From: JAJPJX01 sp964568355
GTDB taxonomy: Bacteria; Acidobacteriota; Terriglobia; Bryobacterales; Bryobacteraceae
Direction: 5' to 3'
Assembly: GCA_964568355.1 (NCBI GenBank)
Contig: CAZMRK010000095.1
Span: 1 to 15,609, forward strand
Length of the DNA: 15,609 bases
Below the pieces are notes generated by a model that was not told the origin of the DNA, ran no database searches, and saw only the letters and a list, made by a program, of their open reading frames with translations. The position numbers and the translations under genes are program-made. Numbering within the stretch: the stretch's first letter is position 1; every line of letters begins with the position of its first letter. This document shows positions 1 to 9,301 of this stretch, piece by piece.

Positions 1-699
1 CAGCGCATTCTGATTCAGGAGATTGTGCCAGGCAAGACACAATTGGGTGCGGAGATCCCCTGGGAAGTGGTGGGAGTCGTGGCCGATGAAAAGGTCAACG
101 GCCTGGCCGACAAAAGCGACAACCCCGGAGTCTATGTATCCAATGAGCAGAGTCCGGTGTACTACCAGGGGCTGGTGATCCGCGCGGCACTCGATCCTTC
201 CCGCCTGGTACAGGCCGTCCGGCGCGCTGTGCGGAAGGTCGATAAAGACCAGCCGCTGACGGATGTGAAGACGCTGGAGCAGATCAAGTCCGAGTCGATG
301 GCCACCAGTGAACTGGAGTCCTGGTTGCTGGCGGCGTTCGCGGGAGTCGCGATGCTGCTTTCGGCGGTGGGCATCTATGGCGTGATCTCCTACTCGGTGG
401 CGCAGCGCACCCATGAGCTTGGAATCCGCGCGGCGCTGGGAGCGAGCACCTCCAGTTTGTTGAGGCTGGTCTTCCGTGGCGGGTTGCTGATGACCGGCAT
501 CGGGCTAGCGCTGGGCCTCGCCGGCACGCTGGGATTGACCCGGTGGATGGCCTCGCTGCTGTTCGGCGTCGGCGCTCAGGATCCCATGACCATCATGGCA
601 GTGGGCGGAGTCTTGGGCTGTGTTGCGCTGCTGGCCTGCTCGATCCCCGCTTATCGGGCTGCGAAGGTGGATCCGATGGTGGCGCTGCGCTATGAGTAG
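1..699 (+). CDS. MacB/FtsX-type ABC transporter permease, C-terminal part (5' truncated)
   Basis: The reading frame is open from base 1, so this is the last ~233 residues of a longer protein and the ATG at 25 is internal. The first ~90 residues look like the end of a MacB-type periplasmic core, ending in a typical 'VKTLEQI' stretch. An FtsX-like permease domain follows: a membrane segment (SWLLAAFAGVAMLLSAVGIYG), the conserved cytoplasmic 'RTHELGIRAALGAS' loop, two more hydrophobic segments, and the usual end 'PAYRAAKVDPMVALRYE'. Such permeases act in the inner membrane with a MacB-like ATPase; many acidobacterial ones are ATPase-less 'orphan' permeases with a duplicated core. Whether this copy is one cannot be seen because the N-terminus is missing. 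Substrate unknown. The stop lies 3 bases from the stop of the convergent cytochrome gene. Confidence 0.9.
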   Translation, partial: QRILIQEIVPGKTQLGAEIPWEVVGVVADEKVNGLADKSDNPGVYVSNEQSPVYYQGLVIRAALDPSRLVQAVRRAVRKVDKDQPLTDVKTLEQIKSESMATSELESWLLAAFAGVAMLLSAVGIYGVISYSVAQRTHELGIRAALGASTSSLLRLVFRGGLLMTGIGLALGLAGTLGLTRWMASLLFGVGAQDPMTIMAVGGVLGCVALLACSIPAYRAAKVDPMVALRYE

Positions 700-702
700 A
701 GG

Positions 703-2823
703 CTATTTGCCCAGAAGCTGCCGCGCCAACTGAAGCTTCTGCCGGGCCTCCGCATTGTCCGGCTGCAGGCGGAGGACTTCCTGAAATTCGTGGACGGCTT
801 CCGCGAGCCGCCCGGCATCGGCCAACGCGGAGCCCCAGGCCAGGCGAGCCGCGGGCCAATCCGGACGGTGTTCGACGATAGCGGCAAATTCGGTGAGCGC
901 TTCCGCATCCCGTCCCAGCGCCTGCAGGACTTGCGCCCGGTTGAAGCGCGCCTCCGTGAAGTTGGCGTCGAGAGCGAGCGCACGCTCCAGGTGGGATAGC
1001 CCTGAAGCCAAATCGCCTTGCATGGCCACCACCCGGCCGAGGTTGTTTTCGGCTTCGGCAAGCCGTGGATCGATGGCCAGCGCCTGCTCCAGTGCGGCCT
1101 GCGCCTCGACCAATTTCTTTTGGCCGGTGAGCAGATTGCCCAGGCTATTGAGCGCTTCGGGGCGCGAGACGATGCTCTGTTCCGCCACCCGGGAGGCGCG
1201 GATGGCTTCGTCCGCGTTGCGCGACAGACGGGCGATGCCGAGGGCCGCGGCAGGCAAGTCGGGGCTATCCGCGAGCGCGCGGCGATACTCTTCCAGGGCG
1301 GCCTGATCGCGCCCGAGCTTTTCCAGATTCTTGGCGCATTCTGCCCGTGCGGAGGCGAGCGCGGGACGGGAGGTAAGCACCGTACGGCACTCCGCCAAGG
1401 CCGCCGCCGGCTGGTTCTGCCCGGCCAAAGCACGGGCAAGGCCAAGGCGAGCTTCTACTGGAACGCTGGCTGACTGTTTCATGCCCTCGCGCAGCAGGCG
1501 GATGCCGAGGGGCACGTCGGCGCCATCGGTGACCAGGGCCAGACCCAAATAGAGCGACCGATCCGCGGCCGTCAGATCGTACGACTGGTAAAAGCGGATG
1601 CCACCGCGGTAGACCTCGCGTTTTTCTTCCAGTGGAGCGACCAGGTCGCCGGGGGGTGGCCTGCGCAGGATGCGGTGCTCCGTCAGCACCACGTGCACGG
1701 CATCCTGGGACCGGCGCTTGGGCATGTGACAGGAGAAGCAATCGGCGCGCTGTGGCTCCGGATGGGCGGTGTGGCACTGGAGACAGGCCTTGGTGGAGAC
1801 CGGCTGGGCCGCGTGCGGATCGTGGCAGGTGGTGCAGGTGAGCTTGCCGGCACTGCGGCGGAAACAGGCGGATTGTAGAAGTCGATAGCCGGCGCTGTTG
1901 ACCTCGAACTTATCCTCGTGGGCGCTGCCATCGGCGTGATCGAACTGGAGCAGATGGGCTGTCAGGGGCTCGCCGGGGCGGTAGGAGAAGGCATCTTTAC
2001 CGAACCTCCGCAGGGCGTGGGGCAGGGGACTGCTGGTGGTCTGAAGGTGGCACTGGAGGCACACATCCATGGCCAGGCCGGGCGCCAGCCGCTTGGGATT
2101 CACGATGGCGGCGCGTACGGCGGCCGGCGCTGCTCCACTGCCGGCCAGGCGAACGTGATCCGCTCCGGAGCCGTGACAGCGCTGGCAATCGATTCCGGAG
2201 GGGAGTGCTGGCGGCCAGACGGCGCGCGCGGCGAAGTCCGGCCGCACTCCAGCCGGATAGCCGTTGTGGCAGAACATGCAGCCCGCATCGATGGGGCGCG
2301 TGAAGCCGAGATTGGCGGCGTGGTCATAGCCGGGGCTCATCGCCCAACGCTTCTCCTGGCTATACCAACTGAGGGGCAGCTCCACCAGTTCGCCCGCGGG
2401 CGAGAGGTGCAGATAGGTGCGGGCGTGGCGGCCCGAGCCGATGATGTGGGTGGCTTCGAGTTCGAAGGCGCGCACCTTTCGGCCAGAGGCATCCTTCTCG
2501 AAGCGTTCCTGAAAAATGCGCCCCTCGCGCAGAGTGACCCGGTAGAACTGCTTCGCTTTTTCGTGGAAGAAGCCGGTATCGGGGAAGGTCTCGATGCGGG
2601 GCAGTTCATTCACGCGGGCGAACGTCTGCGCCATGGAGATGTGGCGGTAGCGGGAGGCGATGGAGACGTGGCAGGGCTGGCAGGCGGAGGGGGAAACATA
2701 GGCGCCGGTCTGCGCGGCCGGCGCCCAAAGAGGCAACAGGAGAATGCCGAAGGCCGCCGCCCGGGAACTAAATGGCGGTCCTGGACGACGACCTTTCAGG
2801 CGTGAAAGCAAGCCGGGTCTCAC
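703..2823 (-). CDS. heptaheme c-type cytochrome with C-terminal TPR domain
   Basis: The product is 706 aa. It starts with a basic stretch and a hydrophobic segment (about 21-38) ending 'APAAQTG', a probable Sec signal, so it should be periplasmic. Seven CXXCH haem-binding motifs are visible, beginning near residues 48, 182, 213, 255, 330, 347 and 362; the fifth is in 'LTCTTCHDPH', typical of multihaem cytochromes. From about 455 to the end the protein is Ala/Leu-rich with repeated TPR-like units such as 'ALNSLGNLLTGQKKLVEA' and 'AENNLGRVVAMQGDLASG'. Haem attachment and electron transfer are expected; the partner is unknown. The start is GTG, 4 bases after the stop of the receptor gene, with GAGGGG between and no better start nearby, so translational coupling is likely. 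It is not an identifiable nitrite or tetrathionate reductase. Confidence 0.88.
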   Translation of the reverse strand: MRPGLLSRLKGRRPGPPFSSRAAAFGILLLPLWAPAAQTGAYVSPSACQPCHVSIASRYRHISMAQTFARVNELPRIETFPDTGFFHEKAKQFYRVTLREGRIFQERFEKDASGRKVRAFELEATHIIGSGRHARTYLHLSPAGELVELPLSWYSQEKRWAMSPGYDHAANLGFTRPIDAGCMFCHNGYPAGVRPDFAARAVWPPALPSGIDCQRCHGSGADHVRLAGSGAAPAAVRAAIVNPKRLAPGLAMDVCLQCHLQTTSSPLPHALRRFGKDAFSYRPGEPLTAHLLQFDHADGSAHEDKFEVNSAGYRLLQSACFRRSAGKLTCTTCHDPHAAQPVSTKACLQCHTAHPEPQRADCFSCHMPKRRSQDAVHVVLTEHRILRRPPPGDLVAPLEEKREVYRGGIRFYQSYDLTAADRSLYLGLALVTDGADVPLGIRLLREGMKQSASVPVEARLGLARALAGQNQPAAALAECRTVLTSRPALASARAECAKNLEKLGRDQAALEEYRRALADSPDLPAAALGIARLSRNADEAIRASRVAEQSIVSRPEALNSLGNLLTGQKKLVEAQAALEQALAIDPRLAEAENNLGRVVAMQGDLASGLSHLERALALDANFTEARFNRAQVLQALGRDAEALTEFAAIVEHRPDWPAARLAWGSALADAGRLAEAVHEFQEVLRLQPDNAEARQKLQLARQLLGK

Positions 2824-2827
2824 CCCC

Positions 2828-5800
2828 TCAGAATCGCACGGCCAACTGCATCTGGATCAACCGCGGCGAGGTCGCGGTGGCCGTGATTCTGCCGAAATCG
2901 GCGGAGGTGAAGTCGCGCTGTGGATGAGCGAAATCCGGGTGATTGAGGAAGTTTTTGAAGATGGCCTGGTACTCCAGATGGCATCGTTCGGTGGCCAATG
3001 GAAATTGACGGCGAACGGAAAAATCCCACTGGTTGAGGCCGTCGGTTCGCACATCGGGCAAGACTCTTCCCAGGTTCCCCAAGGTGAAAGGAGCAGGGTT
3101 GGTGAACTGGGATGTATCGAACCACCGGTTCAGGCGGTCCTCGGCGCGCCCGCTGAGGGCGGCGCTTTTGCCGGTGCTGTTGGGCCGCTGCGTGCCGGCG
3201 CCGAAGGCATGATAGGCGGTTCCGCCGACCACCTGGATGGGAATGCCTGCCGAAAAGGTGTGGATGGAAGCCAGTTGCCAGCCACCGGCGATCTGGCTGC
3301 CGATGCCGTGGGCCAACCAATGCTTGTTCTTGCCGAAGGGCAGTTCGTAGGTGTAGGAGATGACCAGCCGGCGAGGCACATCTTCTTCGTTGAGGGACCA
3401 TTCGCGGTGCGTGTCATAGTACGTGCGGTCGCGAGCGGGGCCGGAGCCCAGCCAGGTGGGAATGCCGGAGAAATTGTCCATCAGCTTGGAGGCGGTGAAC
3501 GAGCCCACCAGGGTGAGGCCCTGGGAGAAGCGCTTTTCGACCTTCAGAGTCATTCCGTGATACTCCGAATTGGCGCCGTTGCGGTCGTAGGCCGTGACGG
3601 TGGTGAACTCGGGGAATGGGCGGAGAATCTGTCCCAGTTGCACGGTTGGCTGCGCCAGGATGGAACTCGACGGGATACCGGGCAAGCCGCGGAACGGATT
3701 CGGCACAAGCTGATTGAGCTGGCTCCCCAGTTGCACGTAGTTGGGAGCCAGTTCGTTGATGTTGATGGGCGGGCGGTTCAACTGGCGTCCTAGGGTCCCG
3801 GTGTAGCCGATTTCGGCCAGGACACGGCCGGGGAGTTCGCGCTGGATGTTCAGATTCCACTGGAAGAGATACGGCACTTTCGAGCTATTGCTGCCCAGAA
3901 TCACGTAGGCGGTCTGGCCCACGTTCGTGAGATAGCCGAGAGAACCCTGGCTGGGATAGATCAAACCGTTGGGAAATGGATTGGACAGCACGTTGAAGGG
4001 ATGTGCGCCGTCGAGAGAAGTGACCATCTGGTTGGAAACCGAGAAACTGTCGCTGGGGGCGACGCTGGCTTCGCCTAACTGCGAGTGATAGAGCATGGCA
4101 AATCCGCCGCGGATGACCGTGCGCGAAATCGCCTGGTAAGCGAAGCCGATGCGCGGGGCGAAATTCTTCCACTGGGTGGTCATGGTGTTGTTCACGCCCT
4201 GCAGCACTCCCTGGTTGGGGAATTCCTCACCGCCCAGAATGGTCGGGCTCATTTGCGCCGGCAGCAGGCCGCGGTCGATCTGGTCGTTGAGAGGATTGAC
4301 CACTTTGGGGTTGAAGAAGGAAAGCGCGTTGTGCCGGTCCCAGAGTGGGACAAAGACGTCGTAGCGCAAGCCCAGGTTCAGAGTCAGTTTGGGAGAGACC
4401 TTGAAATCGTCCTGAACGAAGCCGGCGAAGTAGTCGCTCACCGTGTCGGTAATGTTCTGTTTGGAGATACTTCCCGAACTGGCATATCCGAGGAGGAACG
4501 AGGCGATGGCGTTCCCGCTGTTGTTGGGATCGGAGACCGTATTGATCCGACGAGTCATGGTGTCGGCGAAGGAGAAGCTCCCCGTTCGGTCGGAGCCGTT
4601 GATGCGCACGTAGCGCTGCCGCCGCCAATCAAATCCGAACTTCAGAATATGGCGGCCGACCACCTGGGACCAGGTTACCTGACCCACCAGGCTATTGGGC
4701 GTATACCACTGGTTGTTGCCGATGCCTAGGGACTGGTAGCCACCCGAAAAGGTGATGGTCGGAAAACCTTGCAGATCAGAGTACGAGCTGATGTAGCTGG
4801 GGAAGCCTGCCTGGGTCGGATCGAAGGGATTCTTGCAGGAGTCAAACAGCGGCTGGCAGGCGAACTCATTGGTGGAAGACGACGCGTAGCGCTGATACCC
4901 CACGCGAACGTCGAGAATCGATTTGGGATTGACCGTCCAGGTGTAGCCGACCATGCCCTGGTAGCTTTTGCGGTGCAACGGGATCAGGCCGCTGTCCGCG
5001 GGATTGGGATTGGAATCGCTCGACCCCGGCAGCGTTCCGACGCCATCGGTTCCGATCGTCCAGGAGGAATAGCGGCCCACCAGGTGCTGGTTGTCGGTGA
5101 TGTTATGGTCTACCTTGAGATCCCATTGGTTCTCGCGATCGGTGGCGGGATTGGCATAGGTATTGTTGCCCAGGGCGGTGAACGGATCGCCAGCGGAACG
5201 GCGCTCTTTGGGGAGGAAGGTGAGAATCTTGAGGGCGGTGGGATCCATGCGGGCCGTGGGGATGCGATTGCCGGCAAATGGCTGGCGCGCCTGACCGGAA
5301 TCCGCGGTGAGCGGATCATAGATGGTAATCAGGTTGCCGGCAGTGTTGCGCAGATTGGAGAAGTCGCCGCCGACCATCTCCAGCGTGGGCAGACTGCTGC
5401 GTGTCGGCTGCCCTTGCGAGACCTGGCGGAAACCCTGGTAATCGAAAAAAGCGAAGGTGCGATTCTTCCAGATGGGTGCGCCGAGCGAGCCACCGAAGAT
5501 GTTTTCGCGCAGTTTGGCCTTCCCCAGGCCGGTGGTGTTGCTGAAGAACGGATTGGCATTGAGCTTGTCATTGCGAAAAAACTCGAAGGCGCCGCCGTGG
5601 AATTCGTTCGTGCCGGATCTGAGTGTCAGGACGGCTACGCCGCCGCCCGATTTGCCGTATTCCGCCGAGAAGGTGTTATTCAAAATCTTCACCTCCTCGG
5701 TGGCCTCGGCGGTGGGGTAGATGGCGGGCCCATCCGTGCCGGCTCCGGAGTTGCCGCCTTCCGGCACATTGACGGAGAGGCCGTCCACGATGACCTCGTT

Positions 5801-6388
5801 GGTGACTCCACGCGACCCATTGACGGAGAAGTTGGAGATGTTGTAGACCGAGGGGCGCGTGGTCGCGTCGGTGACGCTCACCGGCCCGAATGTCGATTGG
5901 GGAATGACGCCGGGAGCCAATTGCACCAGCGATAGCGGAATGCGGTTGAGAAGCGGCACGCTATCGATCAAGTTCTTGGCGATATACTGGCCCGGCGTCG
6001 CGTTGGAGGTTTCGAGCAGCGCCGCATCCGCCACTACCTCCACGGCCTGGGTCACTTCGCCGACCTCCATCTGCACATTTACCTGGGCGCGCTGGTCCAC
6101 CACGATCTGGATTCCTTCACGAACCATTTTGCGGAAACCCTGGGCTTCGACCTCCAGACGGTACTCGCCGAATCGCACCAGGCGAGGGAAATCATAGGCT
6201 CCGGACTGATCCGTGACGAACTTGGTTTCCGTATTGGTTGCCACATGGATAGCGCGCACGGTAGCGTGGGGCACTCCCGCGCCGGAGGGATCAAGCACCA
6301 TACCGTAGATGGAAGCGCGAATAGTCTGGGCCTCCGCGGAGACCACGGCTACCAGTGCCAGACAGACGAATAGTATCTTGTTTTGCAT
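2828..6388 (-). CDS. TonB-dependent receptor with N-terminal carboxypeptidase-regulatory-like domain
   Basis: An outer-membrane receptor of about 1186 aa. I place the start at the ATG at 6388, not the in-frame ATG at 6496, because only the former gives a clean signal peptide (MQNKILFVCLALVAVVSAEAQ) directly before the first domain; the latter also overlaps the phosphoesterase gene. After the signal comes an Ig-like carboxypeptidase-regulatory domain ('GMVLDPSGAGVPHATV', 'YDFPRLVRFGEYRLEVEAQGF'), then a plug domain with 'VDGLSVN' and 'NNTFSAEYGKSGGG', then a long beta-barrel with many aromatic strands, ending 'QMQLAVRF' with the terminal Phe typical of outer-membrane barrels. There is no STN signalling domain. 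The substrate is unknown; relatives import oligosaccharides, peptides or siderophores. No strong Shine-Dalgarno sequence is seen. The stop is 4 bases from the cytochrome GTG. Confidence 0.92.
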   Translation of the reverse strand: MQNKILFVCLALVAVVSAEAQTIRASIYGMVLDPSGAGVPHATVRAIHVATNTETKFVTDQSGAYDFPRLVRFGEYRLEVEAQGFRKMVREGIQIVVDQRAQVNVQMEVGEVTQAVEVVADAALLETSNATPGQYIAKNLIDSVPLLNRIPLSLVQLAPGVIPQSTFGPVSVTDATTRPSVYNISNFSVNGSRGVTNEVIVDGLSVNVPEGGNSGAGTDGPAIYPTAEATEEVKILNNTFSAEYGKSGGGVAVLTLRSGTNEFHGGAFEFFRNDKLNANPFFSNTTGLGKAKLRENIFGGSLGAPIWKNRTFAFFDYQGFRQVSQGQPTRSSLPTLEMVGGDFSNLRNTAGNLITIYDPLTADSGQARQPFAGNRIPTARMDPTALKILTFLPKERRSAGDPFTALGNNTYANPATDRENQWDLKVDHNITDNQHLVGRYSSWTIGTDGVGTLPGSSDSNPNPADSGLIPLHRKSYQGMVGYTWTVNPKSILDVRVGYQRYASSSTNEFACQPLFDSCKNPFDPTQAGFPSYISSYSDLQGFPTITFSGGYQSLGIGNNQWYTPNSLVGQVTWSQVVGRHILKFGFDWRRQRYVRINGSDRTGSFSFADTMTRRINTVSDPNNSGNAIASFLLGYASSGSISKQNITDTVSDYFAGFVQDDFKVSPKLTLNLGLRYDVFVPLWDRHNALSFFNPKVVNPLNDQIDRGLLPAQMSPTILGGEEFPNQGVLQGVNNTMTTQWKNFAPRIGFAYQAISRTVIRGGFAMLYHSQLGEASVAPSDSFSVSNQMVTSLDGAHPFNVLSNPFPNGLIYPSQGSLGYLTNVGQTAYVILGSNSSKVPYLFQWNLNIQRELPGRVLAEIGYTGTLGRQLNRPPININELAPNYVQLGSQLNQLVPNPFRGLPGIPSSSILAQPTVQLGQILRPFPEFTTVTAYDRNGANSEYHGMTLKVEKRFSQGLTLVGSFTASKLMDNFSGIPTWLGSGPARDRTYYDTHREWSLNEEDVPRRLVISYTYELPFGKNKHWLAHGIGSQIAGGWQLASIHTFSAGIPIQVVGGTAYHAFGAGTQRPNSTGKSAALSGRAEDRLNRWFDTSQFTNPAPFTLGNLGRVLPDVRTDGLNQWDFSVRRQFPLATERCHLEYQAIFKNFLNHPDFAHPQRDFTSADFGRITATATSPRLIQMQLAVRF

Positions 6389-6404
6389 AGTTGTATTTCG
6401 CGTT

Positions 6405-6431
6405 GCTATAGGGTTGTTGCCAGTTTGTAAA
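6405..6431 (-). promoter_or_regulatory. possible weak promoter before the TonB receptor gene
   Basis: On the minus strand TTTACA (6431-6426) and TATAGC (6410-6405) lie 15 bases apart in the 64-base gap between the phosphoesterase stop and the receptor ATG. The spacing is short for sigma-70, so this is only a candidate internal promoter; read-through from the genes upstream is equally possible. Confidence 0.22.
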
Positions 6432-6452
6432 CGTCTTGTGGTGCCGTTGGCG

Positions 6453-7451
6453 TCAGGAGCCGGACGACACCTGAAAGTGGACGGTTCGAGCTTCAATCGA
6501 AGCTGTTAGAAACTTCGCATCCGGATATTTGAGATCGGCCGGCGTAGGAGGAACGAAGGTGCTGGCCTTCCCCTCGATGGTCAAAGAGCCCGAAGCATGG
6601 ATGGTGACGAACGTGAACAGCGGATCGCGGTACCGGGCCAGCTTTCCGAACTCCTTGCCAACCCAGTAATAGGAGGCACTGTTGACCAGGAAATAGTTCA
6701 CTCCTCCCGATTCGGAGTGATGGTCGACATGGTGGTGTCCGCTAAAACAGGCGATGACTTTTTGCCAGCCTGCCTCCCGGTTGGCCTGACTTAAGACCTG
6801 GCGCACGTTGGCGCGGGTCCGCTCTGCCCCCTGCTTCCAATAGGCATTGATGCAAGGATGCGTAAAGACTACCGTGGGCAGCCGCGTGGTTCGCAGATCA
6901 TGCTGGAGCCAGTCCATCTGCTCCGGGTCGACCAGGTTGATCTCACTTTCCGAATGACGGAAATAGTTTCCCTCGACATAGTTCACGATCTTGCCGTTTT
7001 CGGCCAGGTTCATGCAGTCCACGACGACGAAGTGAATGCCGTTGCGGTCAAAGGCATAGTAGTTCTTCGGCATGCGCAGGAGATCGACCATGCGCTCCTT
7101 GGGGCTGTGATCCATCTCATGGTTGCCGAGCACGCTGTACTTCGTGGCGCGGAAATCATGCCATGTTTTCAGGAAGCGCTTCTGGTCGTCGGTAAGCTGG
7201 GCGGAATAGCCGTCGCAGAAATCGCCCAACTGAATGATGAAATCGGGAGAGCGGTGCCCGACTGCCTCCAGAAACTGGTGCAGGCGGTCCTCGGCTCCGG
7301 GCATGCGGTTATGATGCAGGTCCGCCATCAGGCCGAAGCGGACGGAGGAAGGCCGCGGGGCTGCTTGCATGGATTGTCCCAGCAATCCGAGACCGCCGGC
7401 GCAAAAGGCCCGCCGGTCCAGGGCCGTGTTCCACAATGACATTTGCTTCAT
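6453..7451 (-). CDS. Tat-exported calcineurin-like metallophosphoesterase
   Basis: The product is 332 aa. A twin-arginine type signal is visible at 12-30 (DRRAFCAGGLGLLGQSMQA), so export in folded form is expected. The metal-binding blocks of the calcineurin-like phosphoesterase family occur in order: D44-x-H46 in 'MADLHHN', GD at 76-77, GNHE at 109-112, a lone His in 'VFTHPC' near 198, and GHHH at 238-241. Together these support a dinuclear metal phosphoesterase; the phosphoester substrate (nucleotide, lipid or other) is not evident. The ATG at 7451 has AGAGGG (7464-7459) at good spacing. It overlaps the stop of the anti-sigma-like gene as ATGA, so the two are almost certainly co-translated. 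The receptor gene follows after 64 bases. Confidence 0.9.
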   Translation of the reverse strand: MKQMSLWNTALDRRAFCAGGLGLLGQSMQAAPRPSSVRFGLMADLHHNRMPGAEDRLHQFLEAVGHRSPDFIIQLGDFCDGYSAQLTDDQKRFLKTWHDFRATKYSVLGNHEMDHSPKERMVDLLRMPKNYYAFDRNGIHFVVVDCMNLAENGKIVNYVEGNYFRHSESEINLVDPEQMDWLQHDLRTTRLPTVVFTHPCINAYWKQGAERTRANVRQVLSQANREAGWQKVIACFSGHHHVDHHSESGGVNYFLVNSASYYWVGKEFGKLARYRDPLFTFVTIHASGSLTIEGKASTFVPPTPADLKYPDAKFLTASIEARTVHFQVSSGS

Positions 7452-9301
7452 TTCTTTTCCCTCTGATCAAGTGCGTGCCCGACAGAGTTGGAGGATGCCA
7501 TCGGCCTCGATCCCACGGGCGGAGGCGCCATGGCCCCAGGAGCGATGCTGCTCAAGGAATTACTCAGTTCGGAAAGCTGGCGGAGTGCTTCGGAGGCGGG
7601 AATCGGCGTGCGCGTGCTGATCTGCGTGGTGAAGAGCAGGTTGAAGGCGGCATCGAGATCCCGCAGCCGCCGGGCGTAAAGGTGTCCGCCGGTGCGCCAC
7701 GTCTGGCCCGCGTCACCCGGCTGCGGACGGTCTGCGAGATCGTTCAGGCGGCAGGTGTTCAGCACGGGCAGCAGGTTGCTTCGGAGTTTGATCGATTCCC
7801 GCTGGATGGCAGCCAGGTAATCGGCTGCGACGCCATCGAGCAGGGACCTGGCCGGCACGGGCACGCGGAGATAACTGCTATCCGGATAGCGATCGGCCAG
7901 GCGCTCCAGAGCGAGCGCCGGCACCATGGCAGCGCTGAGGCTGCGATGGACGCGGTCGACGTATTGATTGGCGGCTTCCCAGGAGCCCAGGCACTTGAGC
8001 AGTTCCGCTGCCATCGCGCCATTGGTCCGATGCAGCCTCTGCGGATTGGAAACGACGGCGCGGGTGTAGTCACCGAAGGACGAGGGCGCGTTGTCCGGGG
8101 TCCAGACTTCCGCCGTGACCTGCGGGATGGCGGCTGTGGCTGCCAGAATGTCGCGCCGCCGCGCCTCGCTATCCACCAGGAGACGTAAGCGCAGGCTATT
8201 GCCCGAGCGCTGGATCTCCGGAGTGAGGTCGAGATCGGCGTGCATCTGGTGCAGCAGGAATCGCAGGCGCGCTTCGGCGGCCTCCAGTTCGTCTTCGCTC
8301 CATCCTCGCGGGCTGACCGCCGCGGGAGTGGTCACGGTACGGCGGGCCAGGCGGGGTGCGGCCGCGGCGAAGGGCGTTTCACTATAGCGAACGATGTCGT
8401 ACGCAATTTCGCCGAGCCGGAACTCGCGATCTCCCTCGGGGGACGCGACGCGAATGGATTGTTCGATGGTGTGAAGAGTGCCCGCCGCGAGGGTGAGTGA
8501 AACGTCCGTAATGATTTCCGCCTGGCTTTCTTTCGTGTGTGCACCGGGAGCAAACCGGATGAAGACCAGATCGCGGTCCCGATGTAGCTCAGCTACCGTG
8601 GCGCGGGCCCGCTCCTGCCATTGCAGAAGGGCCGTGGGCGAGAGCGGGCGATGGATGTCCCAATCATTAGCCGAATAGATTTTCAAAAACCCCGCCTTCA
8701 ACTGCTCGTCCCCGGTCCAGGAGCTTTGCAGATCGGCGCCGTGCACGCTGCGCCAGAGTTCCCACTGTGCCTGGCGGCCCCGGCTGGTCAAGCGCAGGCG
8801 CTGGTGGACGACGGGATTCGGCAACCGGCTGAAGCTTTGGGCTTCGCGCTGGTCGGCGCGGCTCAATAATTCCATGGCCCGCGCGGCCGGCAGCGCCTGA
8901 TCGAAAAACAGACCGTCCAGCAGGCAGAAGACCAGCACCATGCTGGTGACGAAGCGCACTTGCGCGACCGGAGTGAGGATTCCGGCGAGGCGGCGGAAGT
9001 GCGAGGTGTGCGTGGATGAGTCGTTGGTCTGTTGACGCACACGCTTCCCGAATTCCACCAGCCGGCGCTCGAAGCCGTTCCAATGGTTGGGAGGTGTACC
9101 TAGTTCGGCTATGGCCGCATCGCAATGTTCTACGAAGCGCAGCACCGTATTCTGGATATGTTCGGAATGGCACCGGCAGGCCCAGCAGGCTTCGAGGTGC
9201 TTTCTGGCGCGCATTGCCGCGCGTCGCGATAGTTCGCCATCATGCAGCAGGATCAGGTCCTGGTCGCTCAGATGGTCCAACTCATTTCGATGGCGAAACA
9301 T
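7448..9301 (-). CDS. zinc-finger anti-sigma-like membrane protein with large extracytoplasmic domain
   Basis: I choose the ATG at 9301 (617 aa), with GGGAG just upstream, over the in-frame TTG at 9325. The N-terminus resembles a zf-HC2 anti-sigma zinc finger: 'DQDLILLHDGELS' followed by H35-xxx-C39-xx-C42. A single hydrophobic segment at about 114-132 (QVRFVTSMVLVFCLLDGLF) would place the remaining ~480 residues outside the cytoplasm. That part is not recognised. It contains stretches resembling an alpha/beta sensor fold ('RLRFLLHQMHADLDLTP', 'LRLRLLVDSEARRRD') and ends in a Pro/Ser-rich tail. It overlaps the sigma-factor gene by 20 bases and the phosphoesterase gene by 4. The inferred role is membrane-bound control of the adjacent sigma factor. 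It is much longer than a usual anti-sigma factor. Confidence 0.8.
   Translation of the reverse strand: MFRHRNELDHLSDQDLILLHDGELSRRAAMRARKHLEACWACRCHSEHIQNTVLRFVEHCDAAIAELGTPPNHWNGFERRLVEFGKRVRQQTNDSSTHTSHFRRLAGILTPVAQVRFVTSMVLVFCLLDGLFFDQALPAARAMELLSRADQREAQSFSRLPNPVVHQRLRLTSRGRQAQWELWRSVHGADLQSSWTGDEQLKAGFLKIYSANDWDIHRPLSPTALLQWQERARATVAELHRDRDLVFIRFAPGAHTKESQAEIITDVSLTLAAGTLHTIEQSIRVASPEGDREFRLGEIAYDIVRYSETPFAAAAPRLARRTVTTPAAVSPRGWSEDELEAAEARLRFLLHQMHADLDLTPEIQRSGNSLRLRLLVDSEARRRDILAATAAIPQVTAEVWTPDNAPSSFGDYTRAVVSNPQRLHRTNGAMAAELLKCLGSWEAANQYVDRVHRSLSAAMVPALALERLADRYPDSSYLRVPVPARSLLDGVAADYLAAIQRESIKLRSNLLPVLNTCRLNDLADRPQPGDAGQTWRTGGHLYARRLRDLDAAFNLLFTTQISTRTPIPASEALRQLSELSNSLSSIAPGAMAPPPVGSRPMASSNSVGHALDQREKK

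Noticed and set aside
703..2823. Identification of the heptaheme protein as a nitrite, tetrathionate or hydroxylamine enzyme
   Set aside because: All seven motifs are plain CXXCH with no CXXCK or special active-site haem visible; only the general class can be supported.
1918..5935. Long plus-strand open frames opposite the cytochrome and receptor genes (around 1918-2805, 2744-3793, 4769-5935)
   Set aside because: All are antisense to clear coding sequence, cross gene borders, and show no recognisable domain.
6389..6496. In-frame ATG at 6496 as the receptor start
   Set aside because: It adds 36 basic residues before a perfect signal peptide and overlaps the phosphoesterase gene; the ATG at 6388 is better.
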